64,000 bases of DNA from an uncultured Paracoccaceae bacterium (GTDB lineage Bacteria; Pseudomonadota; Alphaproteobacteria; Rhodobacterales; Rhodobacteraceae), in assembly GCA_947498645.1 (NCBI GenBank), contig CANMKS010000001.1:1712032-1776031 (forward strand), written 5' to 3'. Every line of letters begins with the position of its first letter. Position 1 is the stretch's first letter. The position numbers and the translations under genes are program-made. This document shows, piece after piece, positions 17,672 to 25,281 of the stretch. The notes under the pieces were generated by a model that did not search any database, was not told the origin of the DNA, and worked only from the letters and a program-made list of their open reading frames with translations.

Positions 17672-17697
17672 GTAAGGTGGATCATGATCCACCTTAC
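17672..17697. repeat. REP-like palindrome, copy 2
   Basis: The same perfect 26-base palindrome as at 9482-9507, without a single difference, placed 5 bases after the metK stop. It would form a strong RNA hairpin and may serve as the 3' end of the metK transcript. No T-run follows, so it is not a classical intrinsic terminator. Confidence 0.75.
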
Positions 17698-17801
17698 ATT
17701 GCGGCACGCTTGCTACATTCCGAGACGCTTGCGCTGAAATAACTGGCTGTTGTCGCTACTCGCCTTTAAGCTGAATGGCGAAATTGTTCGGAGATTGCAT
17801 C

Positions 17802-18470
17802 ATGTTGCGAGAGTTTTTCTTGGTCTTGGGTCTACTGGCTGGCGCTGCCACGCCGCTGTTTGCCGAGAAATTCGCCGCAACATCCGACATCGCGGAAAAC
17901 ACGGCGGAAGCCAAGTTCACGGTTGATGGCACCACGCTGATCTACAACAGCCAAATAGAGATCAACGGCAGATATGCCGAGATATCGGAAGGGGATGCGG
18001 GACTGCTTGCCGAACATCTGCGGCAAAACAAGGATATCACGGTTTTGCAGCTGACAAGCAACGGCGGGGTCGTTTGGGTCGGGGCTGATATGGCGCAGAT
18101 CGTGCAGGATTATGAACTGGACACCCGTGTCGTTGATGAATGCAGCAGTGCCTGCGTCACCATATTCCTGGCGGGCGCGCGCCGCGAGATGGCCCGCGGC
18201 TCGCGGATCGGATTTCATCAGAACAGCTGGAATGCCGAAGATATTCAGGACTATTACAAATACTGGCGCGCGCAGTCCCATTGGCACACGCCCTGGGATT
18301 TTGCCACATGGCTTTATGGCGACACGCAGCATGAAACAGCCGAACAGATTGCCTATATGCTGTCGCGTGGTGTTGAACCAGCGTTCGCCGTCGAAACCAA
18401 GACATACCGTCCCGGCATGTGGTTCCCAACGCGCCAAGAGCTGGAAGAAGCCGGCGTCCTGCGCGAGTGA
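17802..18470 (+). CDS. Secreted protein with ClpP/crotonase-like fold
   Basis: The 222-residue product starts with a signal peptide (MLREFFLVLGLLAGAATPLFA) and continues with a ClpP/SppA-like core: VLQLTSNGGVVWVGADMAQIV resembles the first oxyanion region, and DECSSACVTIFLAGARREM carries a Ser at the place of the protease nucleophile, followed by SRIGFHQ with a possible catalytic His. Proteins of this kind (COG3904-like) are common in Rhodobacteraceae and lack an assigned role. GGAG 9 bases before the ATG at 17802 decides the start over an in-frame ATG at 17775. Proteolytic activity is an inference. Confidence 0.72.
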   Translation: MLREFFLVLGLLAGAATPLFAEKFAATSDIAENTAEAKFTVDGTTLIYNSQIEINGRYAEISEGDAGLLAEHLRQNKDITVLQLTSNGGVVWVGADMAQIVQDYELDTRVVDECSSACVTIFLAGARREMARGSRIGFHQNSWNAEDIQDYYKYWRAQSHWHTPWDFATWLYGDTQHETAEQIAYMLSRGVEPAFAVETKTYRPGMWFPTRQELEEAGVLRE

Positions 18471-18509
18471 GTGTTTGCGCCGGTGGGGCCAGCTTGCTAA
18501 AGCCCCCGC

Positions 18510-19223
18510 ATGAGCAAGACCAACCACCCCTCTGGCGCCCCATGGCGCAACTTCTACGGCCGTTTCAAAGGCAAGACGATCCGTGCGTCACAGCATGATT
18601 ATCTAGAGAACGATCTGGCACCATTGTCGCCCGGCCCGATCAGCTGGGAGGAGAATCCCGACCGCGTCCCCCTTGATCTGCATTCGGTATTTGGCGCCCG
18701 CGATATCTGGTTGGAGATCGGTTTTGGCGGTGGTGAACATCTGCTGCATATGGCCGAGACCTACCGGGATATTGGCCTGATTGGTTGCGAACCTTTCATC
18801 AATGGTGTCGCCATGCTGTTGGGCAAAATCCGCAAGGCGGATGTGTCCAACTTGCGTGTTCATCCCGGCGATGTTCGTGATCTGTTTGATGTGCTGCCCG
18901 ATGCCACGCTCAGCAAGGTATTCCTGAACTACCCTGACCCGTGGCCCAAGAAGCGCCACCACCGCCGCCGTTTTGTCACGCCAGAGCATCTGGCCCCGCT
19001 GCACAGGGTGATGAAACCGGGAGCGGAACTGCGGGTGGCCACCGATATCCCCGATTATGTGCGCCAGACACTCGAGCAGGTTCCGCGCCATGGCTTTGAA
19101 TGGCTCGCGCAAGCGCCTGCTGATTGGCGCACACCCTGGTCCGACTGGCACTCGACCCGTTATGAGCAGAAAGCCCTGCGCGAAGGCCGTACACCGCATT
19201 ACCTGACCTTTCGCCGGGTTTGA
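18510..19223 (+). CDS. trmB: tRNA (guanine-N7-)-methyltransferase
   Basis: The 237-residue product has the SAM-binding motif LEIGFGGGEHLL and the TrmB signature LNYPDPWPKKRHHRRRF, in which Asp and the basic run contact the target guanine. TrmB makes m7G46 in the variable loop of many tRNAs. The C-terminal STRYEQKALREGR segment is also typical. The short gap to the secreted-protein gene leaves co-transcription open. Confidence 0.96.
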   Translation: MSKTNHPSGAPWRNFYGRFKGKTIRASQHDYLENDLAPLSPGPISWEENPDRVPLDLHSVFGARDIWLEIGFGGGEHLLHMAETYRDIGLIGCEPFINGVAMLLGKIRKADVSNLRVHPGDVRDLFDVLPDATLSKVFLNYPDPWPKKRHHRRRFVTPEHLAPLHRVMKPGAELRVATDIPDYVRQTLEQVPRHGFEWLAQAPADWRTPWSDWHSTRYEQKALREGRTPHYLTFRRV

Positions 19224-19329
19224 GCGCCGGAACCTCAGGGGCGTGTTTTTCCGGCCAAGATGAATCAGGGGAATGGACCCTGTCGCGACCCTGCGCTATC
19301 AGCGGCGCAAGCGAGAAGGAATTCCTGAT

Positions 19330-20682
19330 ATGTCCGGCCATGGCACCCCGATCCCGATGACATCCCGGCCTTGCGGCCCGCTGAAGGGCACAGCGAATGT
19401 GCCCGGTGACAAGTCGATCTCGCATCGTTCATTGATCCTGGGCGCACTTTGCGTTGGCGAGACCCGGATCACCGGCCTGCTGGAAGGCGACGATGTCCTT
19501 GATACCGCTAGGGCCATGCGCGCCTTTGGGGCGACAGTGACCGATCATGGCGGTGGCGAGTGGACGGTTTCAGGTGTTGGTGTTGGTGGATTTGCCGAAC
19601 CTCAGAACGTCATCGACTGCGGCAATTCGGGCACCGGCGTGCGGTTGATCATGGGGGCGATGGCGACCTCGCCCATTACGGCCACCTTTACAGGTGACGC
19701 ATCGCTCAATGGCCGCCCGATGGGGCGTGTCACTGACCCGCTGGCACTATTTGGCACCCAGGCCGTTGGCCGAGAGGGTGGTCGTTTGCCCATGACCCTG
19801 GTGGGCGCGGCAGAGCCTGTTCCCGTGCAGTACACCGTGCCCGTGCCATCGGCGCAGGTAAAATCGGCGGTGCTTTTGGCGGGTCTGAATGCGCCCGGTC
19901 AGACAGTGGTGATCGAGAAAGAGGCGACCCGCGATCATACGGAACGTATGCTTCAGGGCTTTGGCGCGACATTGCATGTTGAAGAAACCGACGAAGGCCG
20001 GGTGATCACACTGGATGGCCAACCGGAACTGACCCCGCAGACCATCATTGTCCCCCGCGATCCATCATCGGCGGCGTTTCCGGTCTGTGCCGCCCTGATT
20101 GTGCCCGGATCTGATGTGCTGGTCCCCAATATCGGGCTGAACCCGACCCGTGCGGGCCTGTTCGCCACATTGCAAGAGATGGGTGCCGATCTGACCTTTG
20201 AGAATATGCGCGAAGAGGGTGGCGAACCGGTTGCCGATCTGCGCGCGAAATTCTCACCCGACCTTAAGGGCATCGCGGTGCCGCCTGCCCGCGCTGCCAG
20301 CATGATTGACGAATATCCCGTTTTGTCGGTCGTGGCCTCATTCGCAGAGGGCGTGACCGATATGCAGGGCGTCAAAGAACTGCGTGTCAAGGAAAGCGAC
20401 CGAATTGATGCGATGGCCAAAGGGTTGCGCGCTGCCGGTGTGCAGGTCGATGAAGGCCCCGATTGGTGGCAGGTCACCGGGCTGGGTCATGGTAATGTGC
20501 CCGGTGGTGCAACCGTGGCAAGCCAGTTGGATCACCGCATTGCGATGGCCTTTGCCGTCATGGGGATGGCGACGCAAAAGCCAATGCACATTGATGATGG
20601 CAGCCCGATCGCCACCTCATTCCCGATTTTTGAGGGGCTCATGGCCGATCTCGGCGCACAGATCGTGCGCAGCAATACATGA
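19330..20682 (+). CDS. aroA: 3-phosphoshikimate 1-carboxyvinyltransferase (EPSP synthase)
   Basis: The 450-residue product has the EPSP synthase marks: [15 protein letters not shown] near the start, [14 protein letters not shown] for the phosphoenolpyruvate region and [17 protein letters not shown] near residue 355. It catalyses the sixth shikimate-pathway step. AAGGAA 9 bases before the ATG at 19330 sets the start. GNSGTG in place of GNAGTA resembles class II, glyphosate-tolerant types; that trait is not proven here. It overlaps cmk by ATGA. Confidence 0.95.
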   Translation: MSGHGTPIPMTSRPCGPLKGTANVPGDKSISHRSLILGALCVGETRITGLLEGDDVLDTARAMRAFGATVTDHGGGEWTVSGVGVGGFAEPQNVIDCGNSGTGVRLIMGAMATSPITATFTGDASLNGRPMGRVTDPLALFGTQAVGREGGRLPMTLVGAAEPVPVQYTVPVPSAQVKSAVLLAGLNAPGQTVVIEKEATRDHTERMLQGFGATLHVEETDEGRVITLDGQPELTPQTIIVPRDPSSAAFPVCAALIVPGSDVLVPNIGLNPTRAGLFATLQEMGADLTFENMREEGGEPVADLRAKFSPDLKGIAVPPARAASMIDEYPVLSVVASFAEGVTDMQGVKELRVKESDRIDAMAKGLRAAGVQVDEGPDWWQVTGLGHGNVPGGATVASQLDHRIAMAFAVMGMATQKPMHIDDGSPIATSFPIFEGLMADLGAQIVRSNT

Positions 20683-21287
20683 GCTTTACCATTGCCATTG
20701 ACGGCCCTGCCGCCGCGGGCAAGGGAACGATATCCAAGGCGGTGGCGGCGCATTTCGGCTTTGCCCATCTGGATACGGGGCTGCTTTACCGTGCTGTTGC
20801 GGCCAAGGTTCTGGCGGGGGCGGACCCTGTTGCTGCTGCGCGCGCGCTTGATCCTGTTGATTTGGAAAATGACGCCTTGCGCACACCTGCCGTGGCGCAG
20901 GCCGCCAGCGAGGTTGCGGTGATGCCCGAGGTGCGCCAAGCGCTGGAGGCATTTCAGCGTGATTTTGCCCGCAGGGGCGCCGGCGCCGTTCTGGATGGTC
21001 GCGATATTGGCACGGTGATCTGCCCCGATGCCGAGGCCAAGTTATTCGTGACTGCCAGCCCCGAATGCAGGGCCGGGCGCCGGTTTCAGGAATTAACCGG
21101 CAAGGGCATGGAGATCACGTTTGAAACTGTGCTGGCTGACGTCAAAGCCCGCGACGACCGGGACCGCAATCGTGCGGCTGCCCCCTTGGTGCCTGCTGCC
21201 GATGCCGTCCTGCTGGATACTTCTGATCTGAGCATTGATGCGGCTGTTGCCCGCGCGATTGAGATCATAACAGCCAAGCGCGGCTGA
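20679..21287 (+). CDS. cmk: Cytidylate kinase
   Basis: The 202-residue product has the P-loop [14 protein letters not shown], the [11 protein letters not shown] segment of CMP kinases, the DGRDIGTVI nucleotide-binding motif and the [14 protein letters not shown] lid ([16 protein letters not shown]). It phosphorylates CMP and dCMP. It is coupled to aroA by an ATGA overlap, as in many proteobacteria, but here rpsA follows only after four unrelated genes. A short inverted repeat CCAAAGC-TT-GCTTTGG (21312-21327) lies behind it without a T-run. Confidence 0.95.
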   Translation: MSFTIAIDGPAAAGKGTISKAVAAHFGFAHLDTGLLYRAVAAKVLAGADPVAAARALDPVDLENDALRTPAVAQAASEVAVMPEVRQALEAFQRDFARRGAGAVLDGRDIGTVICPDAEAKLFVTASPECRAGRRFQELTGKGMEITFETVLADVKARDDRDRNRAAAPLVPAADAVLLDTSDLSIDAAVARAIEIITAKRG

Positions 21288-21372
21288 CACGCACGACGTT
21301 TCAATCTTTCACCAAAGCTTGCTTTGGCTGTGTGGCGCGTGCCTTCTAGACTGATGGCAAAGGAGTATCCCG

Positions 21373-21891
21373 ATGATCCGTTGCCTTGTCCTGATCGCAT
21401 TCTTTCTGCCCGCAACCGTCTCTGCGCAAGAAGCGGAACCTCATATGACGGTGGAGCGTATGGCACAGATCGTGCGCGCGCTTGATCCAGAGGCGGCGGT
21501 AACTGGCCCCGGCTTTACTCTGACCGTTGATGATATCCCGATCCTGATTGTGACGGATGTCGCGGCCAACCGGATGCGGGCCATGGTTCCCATTCGTTCA
21601 GCCGAGACGATGACGGCGGAAGAAATGCAACGGGTCATGCAGGCGAATTTCGACAGCGCGCTGGATGCACGCTATGCAGTGGCACAGGGCCGCCTTTGGG
21701 GTGTGTTCATCCATCCCTTCAGAGAGTTGGAGCGGGACCAATTCATCTCGGGTATTGCCCAGACGGTGAACATCGCCAAAACCTATGGGTCGCTGTACAC
21801 CGGAGGAGCCGCCCAGTTTGGCCGCGGCGACAGCGGCGATTTACAACGCCAGTTGATCGAAGATTTGCTGGAACGCGGGCAGGATATTTGA
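21373..21891 (+). CDS. Secreted YbjN-domain protein
   Basis: The 172-residue product begins with a signal peptide (cleavage likely after VSAQ) and has a YbjN-like, CesT-chaperone-fold core: a helix VERMAQIVRALDP, strands around FTLTVDDIPILIV, AANRMRAMVPI, then EMQRVMQANFDSALDARYAV and LWGVFIHPFREL. YbjN proteins are linked to stress responses and motility in enterobacteria, with no known biochemical activity. The export signal places this one in the periplasm. AAAGGAG precedes the start. Confidence 0.7.
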   Translation: MIRCLVLIAFFLPATVSAQEAEPHMTVERMAQIVRALDPEAAVTGPGFTLTVDDIPILIVTDVAANRMRAMVPIRSAETMTAEEMQRVMQANFDSALDARYAVAQGRLWGVFIHPFRELERDQFISGIAQTVNIAKTYGSLYTGGAAQFGRGDSGDLQRQLIEDLLERGQDI

Positions 21892-21903
21892 CACTCTTGG
21901 AAT

Positions 21904-22530
21904 ATGACCTGTCACATTGTCGACCTTGAGAATTGGCCCCGCGCGGCACAGTTTCATTTCTTTCGCACTTATGAGAAGCCGCATTATGCTGTCACGAGCC
22001 GATTGGATTGCTCACATCTGATGAAGCGCAAGGCCCGTGGCATATCGCCTTATCGCGCCTGCCTCTATGCTATCGGCAGCGGGCTGCACGCGGTGCCGGA
22101 GCTTTGTATGCGCTTTCGCGACGATGTGGTTGTGCGCCATGACAGGATTACCCTGTCGATGACTGTGCCCACAGACGCTGGCAGTTTTGGCTATGCCTAT
22201 GTGCCGTTCGTAGCCGAATTTACGCGGTTCGACGCGCAGGCCAAGGCGTTGATCGACGCGGCGGCAAAAGGTGGCGCGCTACAGGCCAATAGCGGCGAGC
22301 GTGATGATTTGGCGTATTTATCCTGCATGCCGTGGCTGGATTACACATCAATCAACAATGCCTTGCCAGGCCCCGATGACTGCATTCCACGTGTGACCTG
22401 GGGCAAGTTCGTGGACCACGGCGGGCGTTGGGATATGGCGATGACGCTTGAGGTGCATCATGCCTTGGTTGATGGGGCGCAGGTGGGGGCGTATTTTGCA
22501 GCCGTGCAGGTGGCACTGAACGACCTCTGA
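21904..22530 (+). CDS. Chloramphenicol acetyltransferase (CAT)-like protein
   Basis: The 208-residue protein matches the trimeric CAT family in length. Its C-terminal HHALVDG contains the catalytic His of the HHxxxDG motif, and the N-terminal NWPRAAQFHFF and central SFGYAYVPF, FVDHGGRWDMAMTLEVHH segments fit the fold. CAT enzymes transfer acetyl from acetyl-CoA to chloramphenicol; chromosomal relatives in environmental bacteria may have other acceptors. It starts 12 bases after the YbjN gene. Confidence 0.85.
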   Translation: MTCHIVDLENWPRAAQFHFFRTYEKPHYAVTSRLDCSHLMKRKARGISPYRACLYAIGSGLHAVPELCMRFRDDVVVRHDRITLSMTVPTDAGSFGYAYVPFVAEFTRFDAQAKALIDAAAKGGALQANSGERDDLAYLSCMPWLDYTSINNALPGPDDCIPRVTWGKFVDHGGRWDMAMTLEVHHALVDGAQVGAYFAAVQVALNDL

Positions 22531-22608
22531 CGCCACAGTCCGCAAGGGATAACACCCGCCCATCAGTTTTTTCTTTCACCAAGTCATTATTTCTACTACC
22601 GGAATGGC

Positions 22609-23463
22609 ATGACGGGGAAGAAACTAGACACACGTGGCCTGGGCCTTGATATCGGGCTCACGTTTTCGAAATGGCTCACTGGGGCCGAAAATCTACACTA
22701 CGGTTATTGGGATCAGCTAGAGGTTTGCGCGGCCAATTTTGGTACAGCGCAGGCGGCTTATACCGATCTGCTTTTTGAGCGACTGCCGGACAGGCCGTGC
22801 CGTATTCTTGATATCGGCGGTGGCGCGGGCGAGACGGCGCGAAAACTGATTGCGCTTGGCCATCAGGTCGAGATCGTTATCCCCAGCGCTTTTCTTGCTG
22901 AGCGTTGCCGCGAGAATGCACCGCAGGCTGTGGTGCATGAGGCTACTTTTCAGGATGCGCAGTTGGACGGCCCATTTGACGTCTGCATTTTCTCGGAGAG
23001 CTTTCAGTATATTCCGCTCGATATCGGCATGGCGAAGTGTTTGACGCTTTTGGCACCTGAGGGGCGCATTGTAATCGCGGACTGTTTCCGCAGTGCGCAG
23101 TTCCGGTCTGATGCGGTAAAAGCCACGGTCGGCGGGGGACACGCAATCGCCGCGTTTCGCGCCCGCACCGAAGCCCTTGGGCTGAAAGTGAGTCAGGAAA
23201 TTGACATCACCACACAGGTGGCCCCGTCGATTGATCTTGAGCAGGGCCTTTTCAATGTGATCGGTTATGCCGTTCAGCGTGTTGATGAAGAACTGGCCGG
23301 GCAACGACCGCGCCTGCGTCGCTTTGGGCATTGGATGCTGCGTCGCCTGATCAGCCCGCGCAAACGGGCGCGTCTGGACCAGCGTCTAAACCAGCAATCC
23401 CGCAATGCCGCGCATTTTGCAGCGAACAACACCTATTTGATGCTGGTGCTGACGCGCGAGTGA
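22609..23463 (+). CDS. SAM-dependent methyltransferase
   Basis: The 284-residue product shows motif I RILDIGGGAGETARKL near residue 65, an N-terminal GAENLHYGYWD segment like that of sterol, tocopherol and sarcosine methyltransferases, and CLTLLAPEGRIVIADCF as the post-I strand. The C-terminal 60 residues are very basic (RRFGHWMLRRLISPRKRARL). The substrate is unknown. It sits in the accessory block between cmk and rpsA. Confidence 0.78.
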   Translation: MTGKKLDTRGLGLDIGLTFSKWLTGAENLHYGYWDQLEVCAANFGTAQAAYTDLLFERLPDRPCRILDIGGGAGETARKLIALGHQVEIVIPSAFLAERCRENAPQAVVHEATFQDAQLDGPFDVCIFSESFQYIPLDIGMAKCLTLLAPEGRIVIADCFRSAQFRSDAVKATVGGGHAIAAFRARTEALGLKVSQEIDITTQVAPSIDLEQGLFNVIGYAVQRVDEELAGQRPRLRRFGHWMLRRLISPRKRARLDQRLNQQSRNAAHFAANNTYLMLVLTRE

Positions 23464-23629
23464 TCGTGGGCTGTTCTGGCCCATCAACCTTTGACTGTTT
23501 TCGAAAATTTGACTGACTTTTGCCGCAATGCGGCCCAAGTCACTTCTCATAGACTGCAAGCGGCGCCTACTTTTTGGGTGCTCAGTGGCTTTGGCGTTTG
23601 TTGTCAAGGTGTTAATGATTGGAATAGAT

Positions 23630-24964
23630 ATGAAGACCACCGTCCGTGCCAGCGTTTTGGCAACCCTTTCCCTTGCCTCTTTCCCTTTTGCCGTGCTTGC
23701 CCAGTCGGGCGCGGATATCGCATGCGGTGAAACCTACACTGTTGTGCGTGGGGACTCACTCAGCAAGATCAGCGTGCGTGCCTATGGCAGCGCCTCGTTT
23801 GCCGTCATCTACGACGCAAACCGTGACGTCGTTGGCAACAATCCCAATTTGATCCGGGTCGGCCAGATACTGGACGTGCCTTGCCCCGGCAGCAGCGCTG
23901 TGGCGTCCGAAGTTGAACCCACCCCAAAAGCAGAGGTGGTTGAGGTTGCGGAAGAGGAAGCTGAGCAAGAGACCGTTGTGGCAGTCACCCCCGAAGGTCC
24001 GATCATCCTGACCTTTAACAAAGCGTCCGGGGGTAAGTTCATTATCAACAGCGGTATCATTGATGTTTATCTGGACGAGATCACGGAAGTGACCGACGGT
24101 CGGGTGCAGTTCATTGATCCACCGGTGGTGAACCAGAACGCGGCGGAACAGTTTGATCTTGTGACCTCTGGCCAGGTTGACGGGGCTTATGTATACAATG
24201 GCCACCTCGCTGCATCGCATCCGTTGCTGCAACTGCCGATGACTCCGCTGATGGGTGGGTCGGCTGAGCAGACGGCCGTTTCCTTGTGGAACCTGCATGA
24301 CAAGCACCTTGCTGACACCGGGTATTTTGACGACGCCGCGCTGATGGGTTTTGTTGCTGCCCCCGCCGCCCACATCTGGCGTCTTGATGGTGAACCGGCA
24401 ATGTCGGAGGAAAACATCGCCGAATCCAACAACTACGCCATTCCCTATTTTGCCGGTCTGGACACGCGTGGCCCTGCGGCCGTGCGCGAGGAAACCCAGA
24501 ACCAGTTGATGGCGCAAGACGAAAGCCAGTACGGCACACTGACCTTCTTTATGGCCCACGGTGCGGCGCGCGCTGTCGGTATCTGGACGCCGGAACGGAC
24601 CGTGACCGAAGTGGACAACGGTATGTATACGCCGACATTCTCGGTGATCCTGTCCAATGACGCATGGGCGCGTATTTCGGAAGCTGACCGTGCGGCGATT
24701 GAAGAAATCTCGGGCGAGCTTTTGGCCCATCGGTCGGCGTCTTGGGATGTTTTTGATAACGGTCACCGGGCACATATGATCGAGACGGGATTGAAGGCTG
24801 TCAAAGCCAGCGACGATCTTCTGGCCGAATTGCAAGCCTATTCGGATGAACGGAACGCTGAATGGGTCGCCATTGCAAATGCCGCCGGTGTTGATGGTGA
24901 CGCCGCGTTGATGGACTACAAAGACAACCTCGACGCATTGCAGGACCGTTTGCTGTTCCGCTAA
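23630..24964 (+). CDS. LysM domain fused to TRAP-type (DctP-like) solute-binding domain
   Basis: The 444-residue product has a signal peptide (to about residue 24), one LysM domain (YTVVRGDSLSKISVRAYG to about residue 85), a Glu- and Val-rich linker and a C-terminal domain of about 300 residues that resembles DctP periplasmic binding proteins (FNKASGGKFIINSGIIDVY, GTLTFFMAHGAARAVGIWTP, FSVILSNDAWARISEADRAAI). The LysM part suggests binding to peptidoglycan. No TRAP permease genes (dctQM) are adjacent, so transport is doubtful. The start was placed at the ATG before the signal peptide; an upstream extension has no support. Confidence 0.8.
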   Translation: MKTTVRASVLATLSLASFPFAVLAQSGADIACGETYTVVRGDSLSKISVRAYGSASFAVIYDANRDVVGNNPNLIRVGQILDVPCPGSSAVASEVEPTPKAEVVEVAEEEAEQETVVAVTPEGPIILTFNKASGGKFIINSGIIDVYLDEITEVTDGRVQFIDPPVVNQNAAEQFDLVTSGQVDGAYVYNGHLAASHPLLQLPMTPLMGGSAEQTAVSLWNLHDKHLADTGYFDDAALMGFVAAPAAHIWRLDGEPAMSEENIAESNNYAIPYFAGLDTRGPAAVREETQNQLMAQDESQYGTLTFFMAHGAARAVGIWTPERTVTEVDNGMYTPTFSVILSNDAWARISEADRAAIEEISGELLAHRSASWDVFDNGHRAHMIETGLKAVKASDDLLAELQAYSDERNAEWVAIANAAGVDGDAALMDYKDNLDALQDRLLFR

Positions 24965-24985
24965 TTGGTGCGGTGAAAACAAGGC

Positions 24986-25014
24986 GGGCGGTATCCGAAA
25001 CAGGGATGCCGCCC
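24986..25014 (+). terminator. Hairpin terminator behind the LysM/DctP gene
   Basis: GGGCGGTATCC (24986-24996) pairs with GGATGCCGCCC (25004-25014), one G-T wobble, with a 7-base loop. The T-run behind it is weak (GTTGTC), so termination may be partial. Confidence 0.55.
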
Positions 25015-25051
25015 GTTGTCAATTGTGCGCCCCCATGACGGTCGAAACCCC

Positions 25052-25080
25052 TTGCATACTGGCCCAATGCCGCCTATACG
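25052..25080 (+). promoter_or_regulatory. Candidate rpsA promoter
   Basis: TTGCAT (25052-25057) and TATACG (25075-25080) are exactly 17 bases apart. A start near 25087 would give rpsA a leader of about 195 bases. Confidence 0.5.
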
Positions 25081-25086
25081 CCGCTC

Positions 25087-25281
25087 TGTCGAAGTGTCGA
25101 GACAGGCGCGGACGTGAGACTTGAGCGGGGTCGGTAATCTACCGGCCCTGTTGTTTTATGTTCCGCTATGGGGCTTGCGACCAATTGAAACCCGTCCCAC
25201 CCATGGTGGGCAATCATCTAAAGACCGGCGGAGACAACCGCTCGGCCCGTATAAAACCAAACGTTAGGAAAACGACGCCAC
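25087..25281 (+). promoter_or_regulatory. Structured rpsA 5' leader
   Basis: The leader holds a hairpin GGGTCGGTA-ATC-TACCGGCCC (25128-25148, one wobble) followed by TGTTGTTTTATGTT, which looks like an intrinsic terminator, and a second perfect hairpin CCCACC-CAT-GGTGGG (25196-25210). S1 represses its own translation through its leader in E. coli; whether these elements do so here is not known. No open frame of note lies in the gap. Confidence 0.4.

Noticed and set aside
21904..22530. Acquired antibiotic-resistance cassette
   Set aside because: The CAT-like gene has codon use like its neighbours and no flanking integron or IS features; it is treated as a chromosomal homologue.
23756..24982. 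A 408-residue minus-strand frame
   Set aside because: Antisense to the LysM/DctP gene; no start signal and no family-like sequence.
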